From an uncultured Saprospiraceae bacterium (GTDB lineage: Bacteria > Bacteroidota > Bacteroidia > Chitinophagales > Saprospiraceae): 64,000 nucleotides of DNA. Each line of letters begins with the position of its first letter. Within the stretch, counting starts at the first letter, position 1. The stretch covers positions 1-64,000 of the forward strand of contig CALDYY010000056.1 in NCBI GenBank assembly GCA_937944245.1, in the 5' to 3' direction. The notes beneath the pieces are model-generated. The model was given only the letters and a program-made list of their open reading frames with translations. It was not told the origin of the DNA and made no database searches. Positions 18,594-26,657 of the stretch are shown here, in pieces. The position numbers and the translations under genes were made by a program.

Positions 18594-19040
18594 ATGAGTT
18601 TAGAAGCAAAAATTGCAGAAGATTTAAAAACAGCAATGAAAGCTAAAGATGAAGCTGCAAAAAGAGGTATTCGCGCAATTAAGCAAGCTATTTTACTAGC
18701 CAAAACAGATGGTAGCGGTGAAGAATTAAACGAGGAAAAGGAAATTAAAATGCTACAAAAATTAGTTAAACAGCGCCGCGAATCATTAGAAATATACGAA
18801 AAACAGGGTAGGGAAGACCTTGCTGTGGTGGAGCGTGAAGAAATTGCAGTCATCGAAAAATACTTACCTGCGGCACTTAGCGACGAAGAATTGGAAGCCT
18901 ATATCAGGAAAGTGGTGCAAGAAGAAGGCGCAACTTCTGTAAAAGAAATGGGCAAAATTATGGCACGTGCCTCCAAAGAACTAGCCGGTAAAGCAGATGG
19001 AAAAGCCATTTCCGCTGCTGTGAAAAAGGTATTGAGTTAA
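18594..19040 (+). CDS. GatB/YqeY domain protein
   Basis: Stand-alone YqeY protein of 148 residues, the usual length. The YqeY/GatB tail fold is an RNA- and tRNA-associated helical domain, and in several Bacteroidota and other bacteria it occurs fused to glutaminyl-tRNA synthetase. Recognisable stretches are KAKDEAAKRGIRAIKQAIL near residues 16-34, LQKLVKQRRESLEIYEKQGR near 53-72, and VIEKYLPAALSDEELEAYI near 83-101, then a C-terminal GKADGKAISAAVKKVL. Here it is separate from the GlnRS gene at 59.7 kb, whose extra domain is of a different type and at the other end. Its cellular role remains unclear. A strong hairpin follows its stop. Confidence 0.9.
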   Translation: MSLEAKIAEDLKTAMKAKDEAAKRGIRAIKQAILLAKTDGSGEELNEEKEIKMLQKLVKQRRESLEIYEKQGREDLAVVEREEIAVIEKYLPAALSDEELEAYIRKVVQEEGATSVKEMGKIMARASKELAGKADGKAISAAVKKVLS

Positions 19041-19050
19041 ACAAGTTGAG

Positions 19051-19084
19051 CGAATGAAATAATCGCAAGTGATTATTTCATTCG
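19051..19084 (+). terminator. Strong hairpin terminator after the yqeY-like gene
   Basis: Perfect 14-bp stem, CGAATGAAATAATC (19051-19064) and GATTATTTCATTCG (19071-19084), with loop GCAAGT, 10 bases after the stop codon. Confidence 0.8.
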
Positions 19085-19181
19085 TCTATTTTATAATGCG
19101 AGATTTAATTATTGCCTAGAAAAACAACCATCTTAGTATGCTCTTTTTTGCAACTTATTGGTAAAAACTGTGCCAACATCT

Positions 19182-19595
19182 TTATTCCGCGCGCTTCCAT
19201 GTCTGCGTGCGATAGAAAACGCCGACATAACCTCTTACTTTTAGGTTGCCATCTTCCAACCAAATTTTGCAAGTGTAAGCCTTACCAACTTCAGGGTCGA
19301 GAATAGTGCCACTTTGCCAAACATTACCGCTTCTCGTCATATTTCTAACAATTTCCAAACCAATAATGGGCTTATCTTTACGGTCATCGGTACATAGGGT
19401 ACATGTTTTTTGAGCATCTTCTGTTTTTTCTAAGCCTACTATTTTACCATATGTTTTTCCATTTTTTTCGTAGAACTCTACTGTTGATCTAGCTTCACCC
19501 GTTCTGTCGTCAAAAGTTTTCCATTTCCCAAGAATGTTTTGTGCATTCAACATGCTAATTCCTAGTACAAACATCAATATCATCAGTGTTCGCAT
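19182..19595 (-). CDS. DUF2147 domain protein, secreted
   Basis: Exported protein of unknown function. The 137-residue product starts with a short signal peptide (MRTLMILMFVLGISMLNAQ) and then the DUF2147 pattern: ILGKWKTFDDRTGEARSTVEFYEKNGKTYGKI, followed by the Cys pair and acidic cluster CTLCTDDRKDKPIIGLEIV near residues 61-79, and VRGYVGVFYRTQTW at the C-terminus. DUF2147 members are small lipocalin-like beta-barrels; the conserved Cys pair may form a disulfide or bind metal. It is divergent from the TonB-dependent receptor gene at 19813. Confidence 0.88.
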   Translation of the reverse strand: MRTLMILMFVLGISMLNAQNILGKWKTFDDRTGEARSTVEFYEKNGKTYGKIVGLEKTEDAQKTCTLCTDDRKDKPIIGLEIVRNMTRSGNVWQSGTILDPEVGKAYTCKIWLEDGNLKVRGYVGVFYRTQTWKRAE

Positions 19596-19812
19596 TATAA
19601 CTTTTATTTGATAAGTTAATAAGACAACATTGCCTTACTGCTATAAAAACAGTGTTTTGTGCAAAAAAAGTTTGTGTGCGCTATAATTTTTGTCCTGTCA
19701 AGTAAGTGTTAAATTTTTGGAGCAATACTTTGTTTTATCTAAAAATGATTTTTCTTTGCATTTAATTAGACTTTGTCTAAATAAAAATTGAATAAAATAA
19801 ATATAAAAAAGT

Positions 19813-22326
19813 ATGTTCACTAATAATCTAACACAACCGCTATTACTCATAAAGAGTATATTTCTTTTGAGTTTCTTATTTACTATCAGCCATTCTGCTT
19901 TCGCCTTTACAGATAGTACCAAATCGAATGTAAACTTTACTTCTATTGGTGAAATACATACGAACGGCGACGAGCAAAAGCCAATCCTTTCTGGAAGGGT
20001 TGTAGATGCTGGCAATGAGCCAGTTATAGGAGCGACTGTTCTAATAGAAAATACGAAAATTGGTACAGCTACTGACCTCAATGGTCGGTTCTATTTTTAC
20101 AATATTGGTAGTGGAACTTACCGATTAGTTATTTCTGCGATTGGGTTTAAGACAATTTACCAAGAAGTGGAAATTTTGGAAAATACGCCAAAAAGCGTAG
20201 AAATTCAATTTGAAAACCGAGTTTGGGATTTACCTGAAGTGATGGTACTAGGTATATCTGACCGTGTGTTTAGCAAAGTACCCGGTTCAGCTACTTTTTT
20301 GAATAGCAAAGAAATAAGACAAATTGCTCCTTTGAGTGGCAACGAAGTTTTCAGACGTGTTACTGGGGTACATGTAGTGGACGAGGAAGGATTGGGTATG
20401 CGAGTGAATGTAGGTATTCGCGGACTTGACCCTGATAGAAGTAGAAATGTACTAGTTTTAGAAGATGGTATCCCAGTGGCACTTGCGCCTTATGGCGAGC
20501 CAGAAATGTACTACACACCTGCAATAGATAGAATGTCAGGAGTGGAAATTTTGAAGGGTTCGGGGCAAATCCTTTTCGGTCCGCAAACTATTGGTGGGGT
20601 CATTAACTACATTAGTTTGAATCCTCCTTCGGAATCAGAAGGCTTAATCCGCATTCATGCTGGAGAGGGTGGCTACTTCAATACCCTGTTAAGTTATGGC
20701 AACACGCAAGGCAACGTGGGGTATCAGTTTAACTTATTAAAAAAGCGTGCTGATAAAGTAGGTTTGACAGGTTTTGATATCAATGATTTCAATAGCAAAA
20801 TCGTCCTTAACCTTAGCCCAAAATCAAGCTTGTCTTTAAAAATGGGGATTTATGACGAGGTCTCGAATTCGACTTATATTGGATTAACGCAAACTATGTT
20901 CGATAGAGGCGGACAAGATTTTGTACACATGGCGCCCGATGATGAATTGCGCGTGCGACGATACTCTGCAAGTATTGTACATGATTATCGCTTTTCTAAA
21001 AATCTTCGGCTGAAAACTACTGCTTTTGGTTTCACCACCACGCGAAATTGGAGAAGACAAGATTTTGCTTTGAACGGCGACCAAAATAGAAAGCCTGCCA
21101 ACTGGACTGGTGTAACTTGGGGGGACGAATCTGTACCAAACGGAGCAGTTTATATGCGTAATTCTACTGGAAACCGCAATCGTCAATTTGAAGTAGCAGG
21201 TATTGAACCATGTTTAGAAGCCAACCATCAGTTGTTTGGCTTGGAAAATCAGCTAAAAATAGGCACTAGATACTTATATGAAAGAGCCTTTGAGCAGCGT
21301 GTAAATGGTACAAAACTCAATGCCTCATCAGGAAATTTGGTGGAAGATGAGATTAGAACTGGTAATGCGCTAAGTGCTTACCTTCAAAATCAAACCAATG
21401 TTACCAATCAGCTCTCTTTTAGTTTAGGTGTTAGAATGGAAAATTTTGACTACGAACGAGATATAAGAAGAGGAAACTTCAATGTTGGTGGCGTTACACA
21501 GTTGAGGGATACCGTTTTACTTAGAAATAGTAGCTTAAACCAACTTATTCCCGGTGCTGGATTTAATTGGAAAATAAAAGAACAAATCAATTTATTTGGT
21601 GGTGTGCACATGGGCTTTGCGCCACCGCGCACAAAAGATGCTATTTCCGATACTGGCATTGTGTATGAATTGGATGCGGAGCAAAGCATTAACTACGAAT
21701 TAGGATTGAGATCGCAGATAAAAGATGTACTTTTTGTTGAATTGACGGGTTTTTATATGGATTTCAGTAACCAGATTATTCCTGTTTCAGAATCTAGCGG
21801 TGGCACAGGTGCTGGCTTAATCAATGGCGGTAGCACTATTCATCAAGGCATTGAATTTACGGCTAATTTGCAAATTGGACGCTTGCTTTCCCTTACTTCT
21901 ACGGCGATTAATTTGGATGCTAACATCACTTTAATTGATGCTCACTTTACTGGCGACCGCCAACAAGGAGGTGAAAAACTTGCAGGGAATAGAACACCTT
22001 ACGCACCTAATTACATCATCAACAGTGCTTTAACTATTGAAACTTTAGCGGGTTTCGATTTTAGGCTAGGGGCTAACTTCATAGGCAATCAATTTACAGA
22101 TGAACTCAATACCGTAGTGCCTTCTGCTAGTGGTAGAATTGGGCAGATTCCTGCCTATTTCACAATGGATGGTACAGTAGCCTACAATGTGAAAAAGTGG
22201 AATACTACATTTAGCCTTGCTGTAAAAAATATCACGGATGAGCGTTACTTAGTTTCTCGCAGACCGCAAGGTATTCGAGTGGGTTTACCAAGATTTATAA
22301 GTGCAGGAGTAGCATATAAATTTTAG
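19813..22326 (+). CDS. TonB-dependent receptor, FecA-like
   Basis: Outer-membrane receptor, probably for an iron chelate or another small scarce nutrient. The 837-residue product has a signal peptide ending near residue 31, a CarboxypepD_reg-like domain (about 55-125, [20 protein letters not shown]), a plug (about 145-285) with [28 protein letters not shown] and [19 protein letters not shown], and a barrel ending in YKF. The plug wording is of the Fe(III)-dicitrate FecA type rather than the SusC type, and no SusD gene follows. No FecR/FecI regulators are nearby. A clean terminator follows at 22344. The substrate is inferred only from plug similarity. Confidence 0.9.
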   Translation: MFTNNLTQPLLLIKSIFLLSFLFTISHSAFAFTDSTKSNVNFTSIGEIHTNGDEQKPILSGRVVDAGNEPVIGATVLIENTKIGTATDLNGRFYFYNIGSGTYRLVISAIGFKTIYQEVEILENTPKSVEIQFENRVWDLPEVMVLGISDRVFSKVPGSATFLNSKEIRQIAPLSGNEVFRRVTGVHVVDEEGLGMRVNVGIRGLDPDRSRNVLVLEDGIPVALAPYGEPEMYYTPAIDRMSGVEILKGSGQILFGPQTIGGVINYISLNPPSESEGLIRIHAGEGGYFNTLLSYGNTQGNVGYQFNLLKKRADKVGLTGFDINDFNSKIVLNLSPKSSLSLKMGIYDEVSNSTYIGLTQTMFDRGGQDFVHMAPDDELRVRRYSASIVHDYRFSKNLRLKTTAFGFTTTRNWRRQDFALNGDQNRKPANWTGVTWGDESVPNGAVYMRNSTGNRNRQFEVAGIEPCLEANHQLFGLENQLKIGTRYLYERAFEQRVNGTKLNASSGNLVEDEIRTGNALSAYLQNQTNVTNQLSFSLGVRMENFDYERDIRRGNFNVGGVTQLRDTVLLRNSSLNQLIPGAGFNWKIKEQINLFGGVHMGFAPPRTKDAISDTGIVYELDAEQSINYELGLRSQIKDVLFVELTGFYMDFSNQIIPVSESSGGTGAGLINGGSTIHQGIEFTANLQIGRLLSLTSTAINLDANITLIDAHFTGDRQQGGEKLAGNRTPYAPNYIINSALTIETLAGFDFRLGANFIGNQFTDELNTVVPSASGRIGQIPAYFTMDGTVAYNVKKWNTTFSLAVKNITDERYLVSRRPQGIRVGLPRFISAGVAYKF

Positions 22327-22343
22327 TTACTACCTTCCATCAG

Positions 22344-22382
22344 AGGTGCGCCAAATGAGCAATTTGAGAATTTGGCGCACCT
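22344..22382 (+). terminator. Hairpin terminator after the FecA-like gene
   Basis: Perfect 13-bp GC-containing stem, AGGTGCGCCAAAT (22344-22356) and ATTTGGCGCACCT (22370-22382), with a 13-base loop, 18 bases after the stop. Confidence 0.8.
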
Positions 22383-22540
22383 TTATGCTATCCCTTAAAC
22401 TATATCCTCTCGCCTCAACGTTTATGTGCTTTGTAATTTCTTTTTGATGGATGAGAATTTCTCAATAACTTGCCATTCATTTAGGATTGCAACGGAAGAA
22501 ATCGAATTAATATAGATAATTCAAAAAAGGATAATTAACT

Positions 22541-24205
22541 ATGAAGTACATAAAATGCTATTTATCAACACTATTACTTTTTACAATCTCCCTAGCATTG
22601 GCTCAAAGAGATTTGGGAAGAGAATCTGTTGAAGTCATCAGAAGTTTTGAGGCAACGCTACTGGAGAGTGAAAAAATTGATATTGCGCCTCAACTTCCCC
22701 CAATAGACACCACTTCAAAACGTCAGCAATACAATGTTCCCATTCAAACCATGAGCGTAAATTATCCGCCACCAAGAATCAGACCATTAGCTTTTGAATC
22801 AGACCGCTTGCCTGACTCTTACAATGGCTATATTAAAGGGGCAGGAGGTTTTCCCAATTCCTTTTATGGCAAAGGGACTTATCATGTTTTTGCTCAAGAA
22901 AAATTGGATATTGGCATTGATTTGAACCACCACACTGCCAATAATTCAGCACGAGTTGAAAACCAGCGGTTTTCTAAGACGAGCATTATGGCACAAGGAA
23001 CGAACTATTCGGAAAGTGGACTTGCTTTGAGAGGAAAAGTGGGCTACACTTCGGATAACGTATATTTCTATGGCTACAATGCAGAACGAGAAAATTTAGT
23101 TGGTGGCGACACGCTTTCTATCCCAAAAGAAGAAGTGCAGCAAACCTTTTCGATTTTTGATTTAGGCGTTCAAGTGTTCAATGGTGTACGTACAGCGGGA
23201 GATGTAAATTATAGTGCTGGCTTCGATTTGTATGCTATGGGGGACATTACGCCATCGGCAGAAACAGGTTTTGATTTAAAATTGGCTGGTGAAAAATGGT
23301 TTGCCAATAAACATGCTTTGCGCGTACTACTTAGAACGGACTTCACGCGCTATTCTACTACGTCTGATAGTGTGCAACGACTCAACAACTTCTTTTTACA
23401 ACCTAATTTCACCTTCACTTCGTCTGCTTTTAAATTCAAAGTCGGCGTGAATATTGCTACAAACAACGATAAATTTTCTTTTTTCCCCGATTTAGAATTG
23501 AGTGCTAATGCGATTGAAAACTTGCTTACGATTTTTGCTGGTGCGCATGGTGATTTGAATAAAAATAATTTCAGAAGCCTAGCTGCTTACAACCCATACA
23601 TTCTTTCAAGGGTTGATATTCGTAACACACGCTATAATAACTACTACATAGGCGCAAAAGGAAATATACAAGGCATTGCTTATCAAGGGGAATTTGGGTA
23701 TAAAACCACTACTGATTTAGCCTTATTTTTGAGTGCAACAAATGAACCAAATCAACTTGACCGATTTAATCGTTTTCAAGTGCTTTATGATGATGTGAAC
23801 ATTGTTTTTATCAAAGGAACAGTCCAATTTGATATTGAAGATTTCAAAATCACGGGTATTTTAAACCAAAACTTTTATGAGCTTAAAAGTGATATTAACG
23901 AAAAAGCATGGCATTTGCCTGCTTTGGATTTAAACTTGGGCATACAATACACCACTTTAGAAGATAAGCTACAATTGAAAGGGGAAATGTACGTCCAAAA
24001 CGGTGTTCCTTATCGCAATGATGAAGGCGAAGCAGCCACGTTAAACGCACTTTTTGACGTGAGTGTCGGCGCAGAATACTTCTTTACTGAAAAAATTGGA
24101 GCATTCATCAATATATTTAATCTAGCGAACAACAAACGGGAACGCTGGCATCGCTATCCAACTTTTGGTATTAATGCTTTGGCTGGACTTTCTGTTCGCT
24201 TTTAG
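22541..24205 (+). CDS. Outer-membrane beta-barrel protein, TonB-receptor-like but plug-less
   Basis: A 554-residue exported protein with a signal peptide (cut near residue 21, ALAQ), a proline-rich linker (about 45-90, with PIQTMSVNYPPPRIRP), and about 450 residues of alternating beta-strand pattern ending SVRF, a typical outer-membrane insertion end. The barrel looks like the barrel half of TonB-dependent receptors, but no plug or Ton box is visible. Proteins of this type in Bacteroidota are annotated as TonB-dependent receptor-like or hypothetical; their function is unknown. It is followed 56 bases later by another outer-membrane protein gene in the same direction. Confidence 0.7.
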   Translation: MKYIKCYLSTLLLFTISLALAQRDLGRESVEVIRSFEATLLESEKIDIAPQLPPIDTTSKRQQYNVPIQTMSVNYPPPRIRPLAFESDRLPDSYNGYIKGAGGFPNSFYGKGTYHVFAQEKLDIGIDLNHHTANNSARVENQRFSKTSIMAQGTNYSESGLALRGKVGYTSDNVYFYGYNAERENLVGGDTLSIPKEEVQQTFSIFDLGVQVFNGVRTAGDVNYSAGFDLYAMGDITPSAETGFDLKLAGEKWFANKHALRVLLRTDFTRYSTTSDSVQRLNNFFLQPNFTFTSSAFKFKVGVNIATNNDKFSFFPDLELSANAIENLLTIFAGAHGDLNKNNFRSLAAYNPYILSRVDIRNTRYNNYYIGAKGNIQGIAYQGEFGYKTTTDLALFLSATNEPNQLDRFNRFQVLYDDVNIVFIKGTVQFDIEDFKITGILNQNFYELKSDINEKAWHLPALDLNLGIQYTTLEDKLQLKGEMYVQNGVPYRNDEGEAATLNALFDVSVGAEYFFTEKIGAFINIFNLANNKRERWHRYPTFGINALAGLSVRF

Positions 24206-24233
24206 GGGTAAGCAAACAAAATTAATAGAGTAG

Positions 24234-24249
24234 GGCAAGGCTACTTGCC
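24234..24249 (+). terminator. Short hairpin in the gap before the PorV/Q-like gene
   Basis: Perfect 6-bp GC-rich stem GGCAAG/CTTGCC with loop GCTA, ending 12 bases before the next start codon. It could end the upstream transcript or act as a translational hairpin in the leader of the next gene. Confidence 0.4.
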
Positions 24250-24261
24250 AATATAAAATGT

Positions 24262-25083
24262 ATGAAAACTACACTGACGCCGCTACTTTTGTTTTTCTTA
24301 ATGTATGCAGGTCATGCGCAAAATGGTGCGCCTAATTTAGCAGGTGCAAGAGGCGCAGGTATGGGAGGGACTGGCTTAAATTTCCATGATGTGAACGCTG
24401 CACTTTTGAATCAAGCAGGCTTGGCAAAAGTAAAATCCACAAGTGCTACTGTATTTGCAGAACGGCGATTTCTGAATAGTCCTATTCAATCTCTAGCTGG
24501 TGTGGTAGCTTATCCAACAGATTTTGGCACTTTTGGATTAACCTTACAAAGTTTTGGTATCGCTGAGTTTAACGAACAAAAAGTTGGATTAGCCTATTCC
24601 AGAAACCTGTTTGATAATTTTAGACTAGGCATTCAATTTGATTTTTTTAATACACAAATTCAAGACTACGGCTCAAAAGGAACTTTTACTTTTGAAATTG
24701 GGCTTCAAATGGATTTATTGCCCGATTTGCAATTAGGGCTTCATGCTTACAGTCCTATGCAAATAGAACTAATTGAAGGAGAGACCATTCCAACAATTTA
24801 TAGCGCAGGCATTGCTTATCTAGCCTCTGAAAAAGTAACTGTTAATGCTGAATTGGTAAAGGATATTGACTATCCTGTTCGCTTTAGGTCTGGTGTGGAA
24901 TATCAAATGCTGGACCAATTTTACTTTCGAGTTGGTATGGCAACTGCTCCTACGCTAGTTACTTTGGGTATAGGCGTCGTTCTTGAAAATGGGTTAACTG
25001 TTGATGTTGCTTCTTCCTATCATCAATTTTTAGGGATTTCGCCTAGTATTGGGATGACCTACAATTTTAATCATTCCAAGTAA
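24262..25083 (+). CDS. PorV/PorQ-like outer-membrane barrel protein
   Basis: A 273-residue exported protein. It has a signal peptide (cut after HAQ near residue 20) and then NLAGARGAGMGGTGLNFHDVNAALLNQAGLA, close to the start of PorV/PorQ and UPF0164-type FadL-like barrels (GMGGA...D..A...NPAGLA). The remainder is beta-rich with repeated glycine-aromatic strands (SAGIAYLASEKVTVNAEL). PorV and PorQ work at the outer membrane in type IX secretion; that this paralogue does so is inference, and a general small-molecule barrel is equally possible. Its last 13 bases overlap the 3' end of the convergent nuclease gene. Confidence 0.65.
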   Translation: MKTTLTPLLLFFLMYAGHAQNGAPNLAGARGAGMGGTGLNFHDVNAALLNQAGLAKVKSTSATVFAERRFLNSPIQSLAGVVAYPTDFGTFGLTLQSFGIAEFNEQKVGLAYSRNLFDNFRLGIQFDFFNTQIQDYGSKGTFTFEIGLQMDLLPDLQLGLHAYSPMQIELIEGETIPTIYSAGIAYLASEKVTVNAELVKDIDYPVRFRSGVEYQMLDQFYFRVGMATAPTLVTLGIGVVLENGLTVDVASSYHQFLGISPSIGMTYNFNHSK

Positions 25084-26093
25084 GAAGAATAAGTTGCAGC
25101 TTCGTTCCAGATACTCAAGCGCATTTTATAACGGTCTTCGTCATAAATCCATCGAAAGGGATTAAATTTTGACTTCACTTGCTCTTTTAAATTTTCTGGT
25201 AGCGTAGGGAAGAACGTAATGCCTGTAAGGGTTTCTACGGAGTCAATCGTTACCATATAGTCGCTTAGAGGCAGCGTACTTTTTTCATTTGGAATGATAA
25301 AAGCAACTCCTTTTTGTTCAGGCAATTTTAAATCGAGTAGTACCTTATAAAAATGACTAGGTACTGGAATATGTTTATTTCTACCAATTCTATCAATCTC
25401 AGGTTTAGTCAAAATAGCTCCAGTAACGATATACATATGACGATTTGCCTTGACCCAGTCACGCACCTGCTCTTCTAATTCTTTCCAGATTCCTCTATTG
25501 AAAGCAGGGAGTTGAGGACTAACATTACTCATCAAGAAACTTTGACGCATTCCAGTTTCTGAAAAAGCCATATCTGCTGCTGGAACTAGATGACCTCTAT
25601 CATAGCCACTTTTAGTGTAATCACTCGGCTTTGCAGAGCCTGTTTTTATGTTTTTATCCTCTGAGAAACTACTGTGTCGAGTAGCTACCTTTTGGTCTAA
25701 TAAATCGTAAGATAATTCATAAGCCATCCATTCGGATTGCTTGTGAGCATCGGAAAAAGAAAAGGAAAAATGATCGTAATTCAACACTAAATCAGTAGTA
25801 GAAGTAGGCAGATAGTCTTCCAGCACTTCAACAAAATCTAACTCTTCTTTTTCTTCTTTTGGCAAATTTTCTACATCAACATTCTTCGTTTTGTCTTCGG
25901 TTTTTTCTTCTTTTTGCTCAATTTTATCAATAAAATCTATGATAACATTATCGTCATTCCCTTTAAAGTAAAAGGTATAAATGCCTATTGCTACCGAAAT
26001 GACAACTGTAGGGATACCTAAATTAGTTAAAAATTGTTGTAATTTTTTTTGTCCACCTTGTGTTATTTCTTGATTCGTTGTTTCGTTAGGCAT
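25071..26093 (-). CDS. Membrane-anchored DNA/RNA non-specific endonuclease (beta-beta-alpha metal)
   Basis: Sugar-nonspecific nuclease of the NUC1/EndoG family. The 340-residue product has one membrane segment (about residues 27-45, IPTVVISVAIGIYTFYF), an acidic Glu/Lys-rich spacer (about 50-95), and then the nuclease domain (about 105-335). The active-site motif YDRGHLVPAADM puts the general-base His at residue 168. Asn190 in MSNVSPQ and N199RGIWKELE supply the metal-binding Asn and helix. With the short N-terminus inside, the catalytic domain should face the periplasm, suggesting nucleic-acid scavenging or degradation. No inhibitor gene is adjacent. An HsdR_N-type gene lies 17 bases upstream on the same strand. 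Confidence 0.9.
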   Translation of the reverse strand: MPNETTNQEITQGGQKKLQQFLTNLGIPTVVISVAIGIYTFYFKGNDDNVIIDFIDKIEQKEEKTEDKTKNVDVENLPKEEKEELDFVEVLEDYLPTSTTDLVLNYDHFSFSFSDAHKQSEWMAYELSYDLLDQKVATRHSSFSEDKNIKTGSAKPSDYTKSGYDRGHLVPAADMAFSETGMRQSFLMSNVSPQLPAFNRGIWKELEEQVRDWVKANRHMYIVTGAILTKPEIDRIGRNKHIPVPSHFYKVLLDLKLPEQKGVAFIIPNEKSTLPLSDYMVTIDSVETLTGITFFPTLPENLKEQVKSKFNPFRWIYDEDRYKMRLSIWNEAATYSSYLE

Positions 26094-26110
26094 AAGCTCA
26101 ATTTTTTAAA

Positions 26111-26566
26111 TTAAGAATTGCTGGCGATTGGGATGGAATTACAAAAGTCGTATTTTTTTTCTTTATAATCCATTTTACAACAGTAAGTTATCTTTCCATT
26201 AGTGATAACTAAGTAATCTGCCTTTAATTGAAAATTATACCAAGCAGCTTGTTCAAAAGTGGCTGTGCTTAAATTGATATTGGGTGCTTTGCATTCTATT
26301 AATATAAATGGCTGAAAATCAAAATTATAAACTAAAATATCGAAACGCTTAATTCGCTCGTTAATGAGTAAGGCTTTCTCCACAGCTATTTTATGGATAG
26401 AAAACCCTCTATCTTTCATTAAGTATTGAATAAAAAGCTGACGCACCAACTCCTCTGAAGTTAATACTAACTCCTTTTTCCGGACAACATCAAAAATATA
26501 GTATTTTCCACTTTTTTCATAGACTTGTAGCTGGTCTTTATATTGTAAATAATCTACTGTTAGCAT
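26111..26566 (-). CDS. HsdR_N-type protein (type I restriction R-subunit N-terminal domain, stand-alone)
   Basis: A 151-residue protein consisting of just the PD-(D/E)xK nuclease-like domain found at the N-terminus of type I restriction R subunits. The key residues are present: Asp76 in RFDILVY and Glu91-x-Lys93 in ILIECKAP, followed by FEQAAWYNFQLKADYLVITNG. Stand-alone proteins of this kind are very common and vertically inherited in Bacteroidota. No HsdM, HsdS or helicase motor is present, so it is not evidence of a restriction system. It is probably co-transcribed with the downstream nuclease (17-base gap), which is suggestive but not proof of a joint function in nucleic-acid turnover. 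Confidence 0.85.
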   Translation of the reverse strand: MLTVDYLQYKDQLQVYEKSGKYYIFDVVRKKELVLTSEELVRQLFIQYLMKDRGFSIHKIAVEKALLINERIKRFDILVYNFDFQPFILIECKAPNINLSTATFEQAAWYNFQLKADYLVITNGKITYCCKMDYKEKKYDFCNSIPIASNS

Positions 26567-26657
26567 TTTGATTTTTTATGTCAATACAAATATTGCGCAC
26601 ATAACTTAATAACTTAATCGTCTTTGCTCAACGGTAGGCTAGATTAACATTAACCTT

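Noticed and set aside
26111-26566. Type I restriction-modification system
   Set aside because: Only the HsdR_N-like domain is present; there is no motor, methylase or specificity subunit nearby.
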